This document shows, piece by piece, positions 26,167 to 36,706 of a stretch of 64,000 nt of DNA (positions within the stretch are counted from its first letter, which is position 1; every line of letters starts with the position of its first letter). The translations under genes and the position numbers were made by a program. Under the pieces are notes generated by a model. It did not search any database. It was not told the DNA's origin and saw only the letters and a program-made list of their open reading frames with translations. The DNA is from a gamma proteobacterium symbiont of Ctena orbiculata (GTDB lineage: Bacteria; Pseudomonadota; Gammaproteobacteria; Chromatiales; Chromatiaceae): NCBI GenBank assembly GCA_003058495.1, contig QBVC01000011.1, positions 62,001 through 126,000 on the forward strand, written 5' to 3'.

Positions 26167-26458
26167 TGGGTCGACTGTAACATCGGCTTGGTGCCGAGAC
26201 CGTTTTCCCGCGCTCGCAATCCCTCGATTCGTATGCCCATACCCCTTACAGGTTAAAGGATATTCCGGTTTCCGCCCCACATGCTTTGGGTTATGATTCT
26301 AACGGCGGTCAGGCGATAGTCTTTTTGTGTGTCAGGCGTGGTTGTCTGCGATTCCAACTGCGTTATTCATCAACGCAACCGGCCTTAGGGAACGAAAAAG
26401 ATTTACAGTTGTTGTGAAGGAATTGGATTGCCTTGGGTCATTGGGGAAACGGGTTGCT

Positions 26459-27835
26459 ATGGCTGTCAGCGTTTTCGATCTCTTCAAAATAGGCATAGGC
26501 CCTTCGAGTTCACATACCGTCGGGCCCATGTTGGCAGCCGGACGTTTTGTCGAAATCCTGGAAAACTCATCTCAACTCAGCAACACAAAGAGATTGAACA
26601 TAGAGCTGTTCGGTTCTCTGGGCGCTACGGGCAGGGGGCATGGCACCGACAAGGCGCTTCTTCTCGGCCTCATGGGCGAGGCCCCCGCGACAGTGGATGT
26701 GGAGACCATTGCGCAACGTATTCAGGCTGTCAGAGAGCAGCGGGAAGTCGTGCTGGCCGGTGGCAGCAGGCTGGGCTTTGATGCGGATAAGGATCTGCAG
26801 TTTCACCGTAACAAACAGCTGGAACTGCATGCCAATGGGATGCGCTTCACTGCCGTTGACGCTGAGGACCGGGAGATTTTTCACAACCACTTCTATTCCG
26901 TGGGGGGCGGTTTTGTCATTGAGCAGAATGCGCGGGGAGAGAGACTGCTCCAGGAAGACCAGACCCGCCTTGCGTTTCCCTTTCACAGCGGCGAGGAGCT
27001 GTTACAGCGATGTGACGAGCAGGGCCTGTCCATCAGCCAATTAATGCTGGAGAATGAAAAGGCGTGGCGCAGTGAAAAGGGGATACGCGAACAGTTGCTG
27101 CTGATCTGGCAGGTTATGCAGCAGTGTGTGGAGCGGGGCTGCAGCAGTGAAGGGGTGCTTCCCGGCGGCTTGAAAGTCAAGCGACGCGCTCCCCGGCTCT
27201 ATCGGCAGCTGAGCAACGATGCGGAACTCAATCAGGTGCCGCTGGGTACCATGGACTGGGTCAATCTCTTTGCCCTGGCTGTCAATGAGGAGAATGCGGC
27301 CGGGGGCCGGGTGGTGACCGCACCCACAAACGGCGCCGCCGGGATCATTCCCGCGGTGCTGCACTACTACTGGCGATATTCGCCGGGTGCGTCGGAAGAT
27401 GGCGTTATCCGCTTCCTGCTTTGCGCCGGTGCGATCGGTATACTCTACAAAGAGAACGCCTCCATTTCCGGCGCCGAGGTGGGCTGCCAGGGTGAGGTCG
27501 GCGCCGCCTGCTCCATGGCGGCGGGGGCATTGACCGAGGTCCTGGGTGGCACGCCGGGGCAGGTGGAAAATGCCGCGGAGATCGGCATGGAGCACAACCT
27601 GGGCCTGACTTGCGATCCGGTCGGCGGTCTGGTGCAGGTGCCCTGCATCGAGCGCAATGCCATGGGTGCGGTAAAGGCGATCAATGCTGCTCGCATGGCC
27701 CTGCGTGGAGACGGTTCCCATTTCGTTTCGCTGGATAAAGTGATAAAAACAATGCGTGAGACCGGCGCCGACATGAAGACGAAATACAAGGAGACATCGA
27801 GGGGCGGACTGGCGGTCAATCTGGTTGAATGTTGA
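26459..27835 (+). CDS. sdaA: L-serine ammonia-lyase, iron-sulfur type
   Basis: 458-aa single-chain bacterial L-serine dehydratase converting L-serine to pyruvate and ammonia with a [4Fe-4S] cluster. The N-terminus [20 protein letters not shown] is diagnostic. Cluster ligands Cys343 (VGCQGEVG), Cys385 (LTCDPVGG) and Cys396 (VPCIERN) fall at the numbers known for type-2 bacterial enzymes. The substrate-binding [11 protein letters not shown] segment is near residue 285. ATG 26459 was chosen from the conserved start; the upstream frame is not homologous. The ribosome-binding site is weak. The gene precedes an unknown acidic protein and the suf operon, which would supply its cluster. Confidence 0.96.
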   Translation: MAVSVFDLFKIGIGPSSSHTVGPMLAAGRFVEILENSSQLSNTKRLNIELFGSLGATGRGHGTDKALLLGLMGEAPATVDVETIAQRIQAVREQREVVLAGGSRLGFDADKDLQFHRNKQLELHANGMRFTAVDAEDREIFHNHFYSVGGGFVIEQNARGERLLQEDQTRLAFPFHSGEELLQRCDEQGLSISQLMLENEKAWRSEKGIREQLLLIWQVMQQCVERGCSSEGVLPGGLKVKRRAPRLYRQLSNDAELNQVPLGTMDWVNLFALAVNEENAAGGRVVTAPTNGAAGIIPAVLHYYWRYSPGASEDGVIRFLLCAGAIGILYKENASISGAEVGCQGEVGAACSMAAGALTEVLGGTPGQVENAAEIGMEHNLGLTCDPVGGLVQVPCIERNAMGAVKAINAARMALRGDGSHFVSLDKVIKTMRETGADMKTKYKETSRGGLAVNLVEC

Positions 27836-27898
27836 GGATGACCGGCAAATGGAACGGATGAGTTGAATCCGAATGACAAAGAATGTTAGATAGCGACT

Positions 27899-28576
27899 AT
27901 GAACGAGCAAGGGATTTTTTACAGCTGGGAACAGGCATGTGACTACGTCGGAGACGGCCGCTTCCTGAATGAGCTTAGCGAACTCTACTTTCACTTCGCC
28001 GGATTTGCATCGGTTGAGGTGGAGCGGGGCACATTCGACCGGGTCTATGTGGACGGCTACCTGAAACTCTACCCGGCCGATGTCAACGAGCTGAAGCAGA
28101 AGCTGCCGGTCACCTACAGCAGCGCCATTATCGATCACAATATCACCATCAACGGCGCGGTGCGGGATGACCTGTTTCAGAAGTTCCTGGTGTTTGATGA
28201 TGAGCTGATTATCGGCTCGGGAAAGGGGGAGCAAGACAACGAGTTCAACTACCCCGGCGATATCCACTTCAACCAGATCGACCTGAACCGTGTCTGCGAC
28301 GCATACGGTATCCAGCGCCCGGAAACGGAGCCCCACTCGAAACCGGTGATCGTCGAGGATGAGGTTATGTTGAAGGTGATCGGTGCCCTCGCCTGCATGC
28401 TTGCCATGGACAACGATCTCGAGGCCTCGCTGCAGAACGAGCAGCACATATCTGAAATCATCATCGACGATCTGTTTGCGATGCTCGATGGCATGGGTGT
28501 CGATATCGACGGCAAGCAGAAATTTCTCTACGAACGCATCATTTCCGATGGCGTGAAAACCATACTCGAGTCCTGA
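27899..28576 (+). CDS. Hypothetical acidic cytoplasmic protein
   Basis: 225-aa protein that I cannot assign. It is strongly acidic, without signal peptide, membrane segments or a clear catalytic motif. The N-terminal half contains LYFHFAGFASVEVERGTFDRVYVDGYLKLY-like beta-rich sequence (shown here in family-neutral terms) and INGAVRDDLFQKFLVFD; the C-terminal half is helical (QHISEIIIDDLFAMLDGMG). It lies 63 bases after sdaA in the same direction and 309 bases before sufB. Codon use matches its neighbours, so it is a real gene. Any link to serine metabolism or Fe-S assembly is a guess. Confidence 0.6.
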   Translation: MNEQGIFYSWEQACDYVGDGRFLNELSELYFHFAGFASVEVERGTFDRVYVDGYLKLYPADVNELKQKLPVTYSSAIIDHNITINGAVRDDLFQKFLVFDDELIIGSGKGEQDNEFNYPGDIHFNQIDLNRVCDAYGIQRPETEPHSKPVIVEDEVMLKVIGALACMLAMDNDLEASLQNEQHISEIIIDDLFAMLDGMGVDIDGKQKFLYERIISDGVKTILES

Positions 28577-28885
28577 ACGGGGTATGGGTAAACCCTTAAT
28601 TGGTTGGGGTAGGATATCCCCAGGCAAATAGGATAGTTTTGCTTATTTGTTGTTTTTCCGGATATTTATTTTCTCTTCCCGGGATAGCCGCCAACGATTT
28701 CCTTGAATTTCCCTTGGGTATAACCCTTGCAAATAATAATACCTGACTATATTACTATGTTATTGTTGTTTCAGAGTCGGCCACCGATGGCCAGGGGCAG
28801 TAAAAATGACCGTTGTTGCACAACATGCTTCAGTTCCCGTCGCTGCTGTCAGGGCGCTAGAAAGTGACTACCGCGGAGGTAAGAG
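28577..28885. other. Promoter region of the suf operon
   Basis: 309 bases, AT-rich around 28620-28765. It holds an IscR type-1-like element at 28739-28763 and a 29-codon open frame at 28806-28895 that runs into the sufB start. No other gene is visible. Confidence 0.5.
28739..28763 (+). promoter_or_regulatory. Possible IscR-type binding site upstream of sufB
   Basis: ATACCTGACT followed by ATATTACTATG and TTAT resembles the IscR type-1 operator (AT-rich ends, CCTGACT left half, ACTnnGTTAT right half). It lies 120 bases upstream of sufB, where an Fe-S responsive repressor would be expected. No iscR or sufR gene is in the window, so the assignment rests on the motif alone. Confidence 0.35.

Positions 28886-28895
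<10 letters not shown>
28806..28895 (+). other. Possible 29-aa leader ORF overlapping sufB start
   Basis: ATG at 28806 opens a 29-codon frame (ends ...DYRGGKRWR) whose stop TGA lies at 28893-28895, overlapping the first ten bases of sufB in another frame. The sufB ribosome-binding site GGAGGT lies inside it. It has no good ribosome-binding site of its own. It could be a coupling leader peptide or chance. Confidence 0.3.
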
Positions 28896-30331
<1,436 letters not shown>

Positions 30332-30356
30332 GTTGGAATCGACAACTGAGGTCAAG

Positions 30357-31109
30357 ATGTTAACGATAGAGAAGCTACACGCCGGCGTGGATGACAAAAC
30401 GATCCTGAAAGGGATCGACCTGCGCATCAATGCAGGGGAAGTGCACGCCATCATGGGACCCAACGGATCCGGAAAGAGTACCTTGGCACACATCCTCGCC
30501 GGAAGGAGCGGCTATGAGGTGAGTGAAGGTTCGGTGGACTTCCTGGGAGAAAACCTGCTCGACCTGGAGGTCGAAGAGCGGGCGCACAGGGGGCTCTTTC
30601 TCGCCATGCAATACCCGGTCGAGCTGCCCGGCGTCAACAACATGACCTTTCTGCGGGAGTCGATGAACGCGATACGCAAGGCGCGGGGCGAGCAGGAGAT
30701 CGACGCGGCAGGCTTCATGAAACTGGTGCGTGCCAAGGCCAAACAGGTGAAGCTGGACGATAGGCTGCTTAAGCGCGCGGTCAACACCGGATTCTCCGGC
30801 GGCGAGAAAAAGCGAAACGAGATCCTGCAGATGGCGATGCTGGAGCCGCGTTTGGCGATCCTGGACGAGACCGATTCCGGCCTCGACATCGATGCCCTGC
30901 GGACGGTCGCCGACGGCGTGAACATGCTGCGCTCCAAGCAGAGGGCGCTGCTCGTGGTGACCCACTACCAGCGGCTGCTTGACTACATTCAGCCCGACTT
31001 TGTTCATGTGCTGGCGGCTGGGCGCATCATCCGCTCAGGCGGTAAGGAGTTGGCGCTCGAGCTGGAAGAGAAAGGCTATGGCTGGTTGATGGAGGAGGCG
31101 GTGGCATGA
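30357..31109 (+). CDS. sufC: Fe-S assembly ATPase SufC
   Basis: 250-aa ABC-type ATPase of the SufBC2D complex. Walker A GPNGSGKST is near residue 35-43; signature FSGGEKKRNEI; Walker B LAILDETDSGLDID, with the Suf-typical DETDSGLD sequence. ATG 30357 is used because GAGGTCAAG precedes it and the protein begins at the usual MLTIEKL; an earlier in-frame GTG/TTG would overlap sufB without homology. The gene overlaps sufD by four bases. Confidence 0.97.
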   Translation: MLTIEKLHAGVDDKTILKGIDLRINAGEVHAIMGPNGSGKSTLAHILAGRSGYEVSEGSVDFLGENLLDLEVEERAHRGLFLAMQYPVELPGVNNMTFLRESMNAIRKARGEQEIDAAGFMKLVRAKAKQVKLDDRLLKRAVNTGFSGGEKKRNEILQMAMLEPRLAILDETDSGLDIDALRTVADGVNMLRSKQRALLVVTHYQRLLDYIQPDFVHVLAAGRIIRSGGKELALELEEKGYGWLMEEAVA

Positions 31110-32407
31110 GTCTGGAGGGCTACCGCCAGGCGGCGCTAACCACGATTGACAGTCTACCCAGGGAGAGCGGGGACTGGCTCATCCAACAGCGCCAGGCAGC
31201 AGTGAGACAGATGCTGGACCTGGGCATTCCCCATGCCCGCCAGGAGGCATGGCGCTACACCAGCGTCGATGGCTTGTTGCGCAAGGAATTTGAAACGAAC
31301 CAACGGGTCCCGGACAGGCCAGTCGGGGATCTTGATACAGCACCGCTAGAAGAGCCGGTCGCGGCGCGCCTGGTGTTTGTTGATGGTATCTATAATCCGG
31401 GGCTGTCGACAGGCGACGGGCAGCCTGGCTATAAGCTGACAAGCCTGCGCAGCGCGATGGCTGCGGGGGATCGGTCGGTGCTCAGGTCGGTGGCCAGCCT
31501 GTCAGGTTTGGGCGATCATCTTTTCGCCGCGATGAACCTGGCAAGCCTGCAGGACGGCGCGGTGATTCAGCTCTCCCCTGGTGTCGTCATTGAACAGCCT
31601 GTCGAGTTGCTGCACATCGCCACGCATCGAAACGGCAGCCATGGACAACAGCTGCGACACCTGATCGAGCTGGATACGGATGCCTCGGTGAAGCTGATTG
31701 AAAGGTATCTGTCGGTGGCGGGCGACAGCGACTATTTCAATAATATCGTCTGCGAGATCAGTCTGGCGGAGGGCGCCGAGTTCAGGCACCAGCGGGTTCA
31801 GCAGGAGAGCGATGCCGCCTACCATCTCAGCCGTATCCATATCGAGCTGGGACGGAGCGCCAGCTACCGGGGCGTGAATGCCGCCCTGGGCGGGGCATGG
31901 TCGCGTACCGAACTGCACAACCGCTTCTCAGGAGAGGGTGCGGTATTTGAAGTCGACGGCCTCTACACGGCAGGTGATGGCCAATTGACCGATGTTCATC
32001 TCGATGTCGATCACGCCCTGCCCAATTGCACAAGTCGCGAGGCGTTCAAGGGTGTTCTGCATGGGGCCGGAAGGGCGGTGTTTGACGGCCTGATTCAGGT
32101 GAGAGCCGATTCCCAGAAGAGCGAGGCTCATCTGCACAACGCCAACCTGATGCTCTCCTCCAGGGCCGAAGTCGATACCAAGCCGCAGCTGGTCATCCTT
32201 GCGGATGACGTGCAGTGCAGCCATGGCACAAGCGTGGGACAGCTTGATGAACAGGCGCTGTTCTATCTTCGTTCCCGCGGTATCGATGGCCAGCAGGCGC
32301 GGCGCATTCTCTGTCTCGGCTTTGCCGGCGAAATACTCGACAGGTTTGAAACGGCCTCCCTGCGCGAGCAGATTGAGAACGACCTACTTCAAAGAATGCG
32401 GTTTTGA
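31106..32407 (+). CDS. sufD: Fe-S assembly protein SufD
   Basis: 433-aa beta-helix partner of SufB in the SufBC2D scaffold. Seen: early WRYTSVDGLLRKEF, the middle VVIEQPVELLHI repeat, and the C-terminal block LADDVQCSHGTSVGQLDEQALFYL-type region ending RSRGIDGQQARRILCLGFAGE, with the conserved His in CSHG. ATG overlaps the stop of sufC by four bases. In most suf operons sufS would follow, but here a SufT-like gene starts 60 bases later. Confidence 0.95.
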   Translation: MSLEGYRQAALTTIDSLPRESGDWLIQQRQAAVRQMLDLGIPHARQEAWRYTSVDGLLRKEFETNQRVPDRPVGDLDTAPLEEPVAARLVFVDGIYNPGLSTGDGQPGYKLTSLRSAMAAGDRSVLRSVASLSGLGDHLFAAMNLASLQDGAVIQLSPGVVIEQPVELLHIATHRNGSHGQQLRHLIELDTDASVKLIERYLSVAGDSDYFNNIVCEISLAEGAEFRHQRVQQESDAAYHLSRIHIELGRSASYRGVNAALGGAWSRTELHNRFSGEGAVFEVDGLYTAGDGQLTDVHLDVDHALPNCTSREAFKGVLHGAGRAVFDGLIQVRADSQKSEAHLHNANLMLSSRAEVDTKPQLVILADDVQCSHGTSVGQLDEQALFYLRSRGIDGQQARRILCLGFAGEILDRFETASLREQIENDLLQRMRF

Positions 32408-32466
32408 GGAGATGACCTCCCATCCACCGGCGGTTGCGGTTTATTTTCGATCGAGGGTGTCGACTG

Positions 32467-32808
32467 ATGAAGAATCCGTTCAAGAGCGAAGCCAAACAGG
32501 GAGCGCCGCCATCCAGGGAGGCGCTGATCGAGGCCCTGAGTTCGGTATACGATCCGGAGATAGCGGTCAACATCTACGACCTGGGATTGATCTACCGCCT
32601 GGCGGTGGATGATGCGGGCAGGGTCGAGGTCGATATGACCCTTACAGCCCCCGCCTGCCCGGTTGCCGGTACCCTGCCCCACGAAGTGGGAAGGGTTATC
32701 GATGCCGTGCCGGGCGTCACCGACGCTATCGTCAGGGTGGTGTGGCAGCCACCCTGGAGCCAGGAGAGGATGAGTGACGAAGCCAGGTTTCAGCTCGGAC
32801 TGCTTTGA
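32467..32808 (+). CDS. sufT: SufT/MIP18-family (DUF59) Fe-S maturation protein
   Basis: 113-aa protein with the MIP18/DUF59 fold: SSVYDPEIAVNIYDLGLIYR (residues 24-43) and LTAPACPVAGTLP with the conserved cysteine. SufT-like proteins aid maturation of Fe-S proteins in the Suf pathway. It lacks the long N-terminal extension of some SufT proteins. ATG 32467 follows a GAGGGTG sequence; the upstream frame has no homology. It lies 59 bases after sufD. A repeat element separates it from the next suf gene. Confidence 0.85.
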   Translation: MKNPFKSEAKQGAPPSREALIEALSSVYDPEIAVNIYDLGLIYRLAVDDAGRVEVDMTLTAPACPVAGTLPHEVGRVIDAVPGVTDAIVRVVWQPPWSQERMSDEARFQLGLL

Positions 32809-32810
32809 GA

Positions 32811-32950
32811 AATTTTGAATTATGAATTTTGAATTAATGAGTTCGCTTTGCTCACCAATCTTTTTTACTTGTTTCCGAAGATGAATGCGTGACTAATTCC
32901 CATGGAGAGTACGCTCGCTACAGTCAATTCATAATTCTAAATTCAAAATT
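32811..32950. repeat. AT-rich MITE-like repeat, copy 2, within the suf operon
   Basis: Left arm 32811-32836 (AATTTTGAATTATGAATTTT...) is inverted relative to 32926-32950 (reverse complement starts AATTTTGAATTTAGAATTATG). Between them at 32838-32857 is TGAGTTCGCTTTGCTCACCA, also found at 2271-2290. The element is 140 bp, non-coding, and inserted between sufT and sufA. Confidence 0.65.
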
Positions 32951-33035
32951 ATTTAAGTCGTTGGTTGAATGACTGATAAGAGTGATTAACCAAGGGCTCT
33001 TCCAACTCTATTCATTGTTATAGTCGGGGGTGTTT

Positions 33036-33362
33036 ATGGCGATCCAATTGACAGAGAGTGCCGCCAGGCATGTCAAATCGATGTTGACCCAAACAGAGGG
33101 TGCAATCGGTCTGCGCCTGGGTACCCGGAAGAGCGGCTGTACCGGTTTCGCCTATGTGGTCGACTATGCACAGCAGGTGGGGGAGGACGACAGGCTGTTC
33201 GAATCCCTGGGGATAAAGATCGTCGTCGATGTCGAGAGCCTGCCGATGCTCGATGGCATGACCGTGGACTATGTCAAGGCGAATATGCTTAACGAGGGTT
33301 TCGATTTTATCAACCCGAACATCAAGGATCAGTGCGGTTGCGGCGAGTCGTTCAGTGTATGA
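33036..33362 (+). CDS. sufA: A-type Fe-S carrier (SufA/IscA family)
   Basis: 108-aa carrier that holds and delivers Fe-S clusters. The three ligand cysteines are at Cys35 (SGCTGFAY), Cys100 and Cys102 (DQCGCGESF). The remaining sequence (LTESAARHVKSML, VVDVESLPMLDGMTVDYV) is typical. ATG 33036 was preferred over a GTG two codons earlier. It follows the repeat element and so may be transcribed from a promoter in or after the repeat. SufE begins 28 bases after its stop. Confidence 0.92.
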   Translation: MAIQLTESAARHVKSMLTQTEGAIGLRLGTRKSGCTGFAYVVDYAQQVGEDDRLFESLGIKIVVDVESLPMLDGMTVDYVKANMLNEGFDFINPNIKDQCGCGESFSV

Positions 33363-33390
33363 CCGGTTAACACATGGTTTGGAGCGCGGG

Positions 33391-33843
33391 ATGAGAGAGA
33401 TAGACGAGATCGTGGAGAATTTTGAGTTCTTCGATGACTGGGAAGGGCGCTATCAATACCTCATTGAATTGGGCGAGGCGTTGCCAGCCATGCCTGATGA
33501 ATTGAAACGGGAGGAGAACTGGGTCAAGCCCTGCATGAGTACTGTCCACGTCTCAGCGCACCTGGAGCCGAGCGATCCGTCGCTGATCTATTTTCGGGGT
33601 GATTGCGATACCGCGATCATCAAAGGCGTCCTCGCGCTTCTGCTGGACCTGTTCTCTCACCGCACCCTGGACGAGATCCGCGGCCTGGATGTGGACTCGC
33701 TGTTCAGGCGTCTCAAGCTTGAAGAGCACCTCAGTCCGAGCCGCCATGTCGGCATCTATGCGATTGTGGAAAAAATGATCGAGAGGGCCGAAGCCCTCTC
33801 GAAAGCCGAGACTTCAAAGCTCGAGCCAACCATTTCGTCCTGA
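33391..33843 (+). CDS. sufE: Sulfur acceptor protein SufE
   Basis: 150-aa protein that accepts persulfide from the cysteine desulfurase SufS and passes it to SufB. FFDDWEGRYQYLIELGEALP (13-32) is the usual opening and the active Cys48 lies in VKPCMSTVHV, where most SufE proteins have GCQS; the change of neighbours is notable but the cysteine is kept. GGAG precedes the ATG. It closes the cluster. Its partner SufS is not encoded here. Confidence 0.92.
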   Translation: MREIDEIVENFEFFDDWEGRYQYLIELGEALPAMPDELKREENWVKPCMSTVHVSAHLEPSDPSLIYFRGDCDTAIIKGVLALLLDLFSHRTLDEIRGLDVDSLFRRLKLEEHLSPSRHVGIYAIVEKMIERAEALSKAETSKLEPTISS

Positions 33844-33886
33844 CCTGGAGAACGCCAGGCGGGCGTCCTGCCCGTCATCCTAGCGG

Positions 33887-35014
33887 CTAGTTCTCGTCGG
33901 TGCAGAGGATGTGCGCATTCTCTTCACCGGACTGGGCCAGGCTCTCGAGGTTTGATATGACCTCCATGCTGGCCTCTTCCATGCGTGCAATATTATCGAT
34001 GGCAGCCTGCTTGTCCCCGCCTGCCAAATGGGTCAGTGCCTGCCTGCCATATTGATGAACCTGTTGATGGGGCGTTTCGATTTCACGATAGCCGGGCAGG
34101 GTGGAGAAGCAGGAGATCCCTTCGCCCTGGTAATACCACTGGCCCAGGCGGCAACTCTTGTGGTCTGAGAGGGTATCGGCGGAAAGCTCATATAGACCAA
34201 GAAACGCCCTGTAGATACCGAACTTGAACACCAGATGATCAAACTTCGCCAACTCCACGAAGCTTCGCAGTGAGGTTGAAGAGATGGCCGTCTCCATCGA
34301 TTTGGAGAGGTCGAACTGCTGTTTGATGGTCGATATGGACTGGGTAACCTGATTCTGAAAATTGTCCGCCACCTCCCTCATCGACGACATGGTGTCCATC
34401 GATTTCTTGGTCTCTTGCGTGATGGTATCAACCAGAGAGGCGATCTCCGTGGTGGCATCGCGGGTGCGCGCAGCCAGGCTGCGCACCTCGTCTGCGACAA
34501 CGGCAAAACCCCGTCCCATCTCACCCGCACGTGCAGCCTCGATCGCGGCATTCAGCGCCAGCAGGTTGGTCTGTTCCGAAATGCCCTGAATGATGCTGAC
34601 GAAATTGCTGATGTTGTCCGCAATCGTACCCAGCTTGTCAACGCTTTCTGAGCTTTGTGCGGAGATCTGGGTCACGTTGTCGATTTCGTTATGCATCACC
34701 TCGACGCTGGCTATTGCCTGGGTGGATATTTCGGAACCGCGGATTGCATGCACTTTCTCGTTTTTGATGTTGGTGGCGGTGTGCATCAATGAGTGCTGAA
34801 GCTCGGCGAAGGAGTCGCTCAACGAGTTAAAGTTAACCAGCAGCTGCTGTTGGATTTGCTGCTCTCTCGCTGCTTCCTCGCACTGTTGATGCAGTTTTTC
34901 GTTTTCTTCCCGGAGCCTGGCGATTTGCGCTTCCTGCGAGTCGAGTTGACGGGTTGTTTCATCTAGCTGCTGTTGCAACCGGGTGATCTGCTTTTTGTAG
35001 GTTAGGCCAAACAT
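33887..35014 (-). CDS. Soluble methyl-accepting chemotaxis protein with CZB domain
   Basis: 375-aa cytoplasmic chemoreceptor without membrane segments. Residues about 5-70 form a coiled coil. The signalling hairpin follows, with the tip [20 protein letters not shown] and [18 protein letters not shown]. The C-terminal CZB (chemoreceptor zinc-binding) domain shows the zinc ligands in [28 protein letters not shown] and [14 protein letters not shown] domains respond to zinc or hypochlorous acid; here a cytoplasmic redox or zinc signal is likely. ATG 35014 is preferred. It ends the sequence opposite sufE (convergent). Confidence 0.92.
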   Translation of the reverse strand: MFGLTYKKQITRLQQQLDETTRQLDSQEAQIARLREENEKLHQQCEEAAREQQIQQQLLVNFNSLSDSFAELQHSLMHTATNIKNEKVHAIRGSEISTQAIASVEVMHNEIDNVTQISAQSSESVDKLGTIADNISNFVSIIQGISEQTNLLALNAAIEAARAGEMGRGFAVVADEVRSLAARTRDATTEIASLVDTITQETKKSMDTMSSMREVADNFQNQVTQSISTIKQQFDLSKSMETAISSTSLRSFVELAKFDHLVFKFGIYRAFLGLYELSADTLSDHKSCRLGQWYYQGEGISCFSTLPGYREIETPHQQVHQYGRQALTHLAGGDKQAAIDNIARMEEASMEVISNLESLAQSGEENAHILCTDEN

Positions 35015-35196
35015 CGGGGCTCTCGCAGGTTGGAAACGAATCTCAAAAATCTGTATCAATCAATCTCTTGGCGGCCGCGAGCTGACAATATTGAGATCGG
35101 AAGGTTACAAATTTGTAAAAAAAGACTGTTTTGGCAAGAAGATCGGGGATTTGAGAGGCCTTTGCACTGAATCCGCGACGGAAGCGCGGCGCGGGA

Positions 35197-35919
35197 CTAT
35201 TGGTCCAGCTGCAGCTCAATGGTGCCGGTGATCTCGATCCGCACGGTCTGGCTCCCGGCCTCAAGGGTGGGGGCCGCCGCGGATCGCTCCAGGGCCATCA
35301 TGTTGGCGCGCATGTGGCGTGGTTGATAAGGCCTGTCCGAACTCTCTATCGCCATCTCCACCAGGCGGTATCTCTCACGTCCGAACTGTTTCGTCACCAG
35401 GTCTGCCCGTTTTCGGAACGCGTCGATCGCCTGCAGGGTCAATGCTTCCCCCACCTTTTCCCGCTGCGACGGCGAGATCGTATAGCTGATGGATTCAAGG
35501 GCCAGGGATGATTGCAGCTTGTTCAGCAGTTGGCTCAATCTGCCGCTGTGCAGACTCTGCAGGCGGATGGATTGACGCACGCGCCAGCCTGTGAGTCTCT
35601 GCTGTTGATAGATCGGCGATGTCTGATAGCCAAGTGTCTGAACCTTGATTCCCTCGCTTAGCTTTGCCTCGCCGACGGCCTGTGTGATCAGGCGGTTGAC
35701 GCCATCGCTCAACGCAGCCGGCTCGCTCCCCTCCTGCTGCGCATAGAGAACGGCGATCAGGGTGTCGTTCTCCACTTCCGCTGAAGCGCTGCTGCGCAGT
35801 TTTATCCGATCGTAATGAAGCGGACTTTCCCCGGCGGGCAGCGAGGAGGGCGATGCCGCCAGGTTGAGGCCGAGGAGAATGGAGAAAACAATTTTAGCTG
35901 GTCCGATTTTCACATCCAT
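35197..35919 (-). CDS. SIMPL domain (DUF541) periplasmic protein
   Basis: 240-aa secreted protein of the SIMPL/DUF541 family, periplasmic or outer-membrane-associated oligomers linked to oxidative-stress defence; exact function is unknown. Signal peptide about residues 1-30. IKLRSSASAEVENDTLIAVL, GYQTSPIYQQQRLTGWRVRQ and ALTLQAIDAFRKRADLVTKQF are recognisable. Both ATG 35919 and GTG 35913 are possible; the GGGGG sequence is better spaced for the GTG. Monocistronic, with the divergent promoter region shared with the PAS-chemoreceptor operon. Confidence 0.85.
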   Translation of the reverse strand: MDVKIGPAKIVFSILLGLNLAASPSSLPAGESPLHYDRIKLRSSASAEVENDTLIAVLYAQQEGSEPAALSDGVNRLITQAVGEAKLSEGIKVQTLGYQTSPIYQQQRLTGWRVRQSIRLQSLHSGRLSQLLNKLQSSLALESISYTISPSQREKVGEALTLQAIDAFRKRADLVTKQFGRERYRLVEMAIESSDRPYQPRHMRANMMALERSAAAPTLEAGSQTVRIEITGTIELQLDQ

Positions 35920-36185
35920 TCCCCCGTGTTGAATTTTAGTTGTTTTATATTATAACGAGTTGGCCGCTGCGGTCGATTCGGACAACGGACGGGTTGACGT
36001 CAGGGCGCTCGGCCGATGCCGGAGTCCGTCGGATTGGATCAAGTGGAAGGCCTCCATTTTTGCAGGGAGATAATGGCGTGCATTCCGATCTTTGGGGCAC
36101 TAAAGTTATGCTACCGGGAGGCGATATAGATCAGTACAGGTCCTGTTGGTGTAAACAGAATAACTGTTCAAATAAGGCAAGGAAG

Positions 36186-36706
36186 ATGAAAGGAATAATC
36201 GTGCCCACAGGTAGGGAAGTGTTCTTGCATAACAAAGACTATATCGTATCGAAAACCGACACCAAGGGGAGGATAGTCTACGTCAACAGAGAGTTCATGC
36301 GCATCAGCGGTTTCAGTGAATCCGAACTGCTGGGCAGGCAGCACAATATCATTCGTCATCCCGGAATGCCGCGGGGTATTTTCAAATTGCTTTGGGATGT
36401 CATCGCCGCGGGAAGCGAGTGCTTCGCCTATGTGAAAAACCTCTGTAAAAACGGGGACCACTACTGGGTTTTGGCCAATGTCTCACCCGATTTCGACAAA
36501 CAGGGTGAAATCATTGGTTTTTCTCCGTGCGGCGAAAGCCGAATCAACAGGCCGTGGACTACTTCTCGCAGCTCTATGAGAAGCTGATTATAGCGGAGCA
36601 GGAGGCGGGAACGAGACAGGCCCTCGCGGCCTCCTCCGCACTGTTAAATCAAGCCATTGAGGAGCAAGGTTTTGAGAATTATCAATCGTTTATACTTGGC
36701 CGCTAG
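36186..36706 (+). pseudogene. Aer-like PAS protein gene, -1 frameshift near its end
   Basis: Encodes an Aer-type PAS protein: GRIVYVNREFMRISGFSESE, HNIIRHPGMPRG, and NGDHYWVLANVSP with the FAD-site Trp. The open frame closes early at 36587 after a nonsense tail. Adding one T to the five-T run at 36518-36522 restores GFFSVRRK and then EQEAGTRQAL ... ENYQSFILG to a stop at 36704-36706, matching the intact paralogue at 38144-38668 to its end. GGCAAGGAAG precedes the ATG. Cause: mutation, slippage-dependent expression, or a sequencing error. Even the truncated product keeps most of the PAS fold. It overlaps the next gene in the restored frame. Confidence 0.75.
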
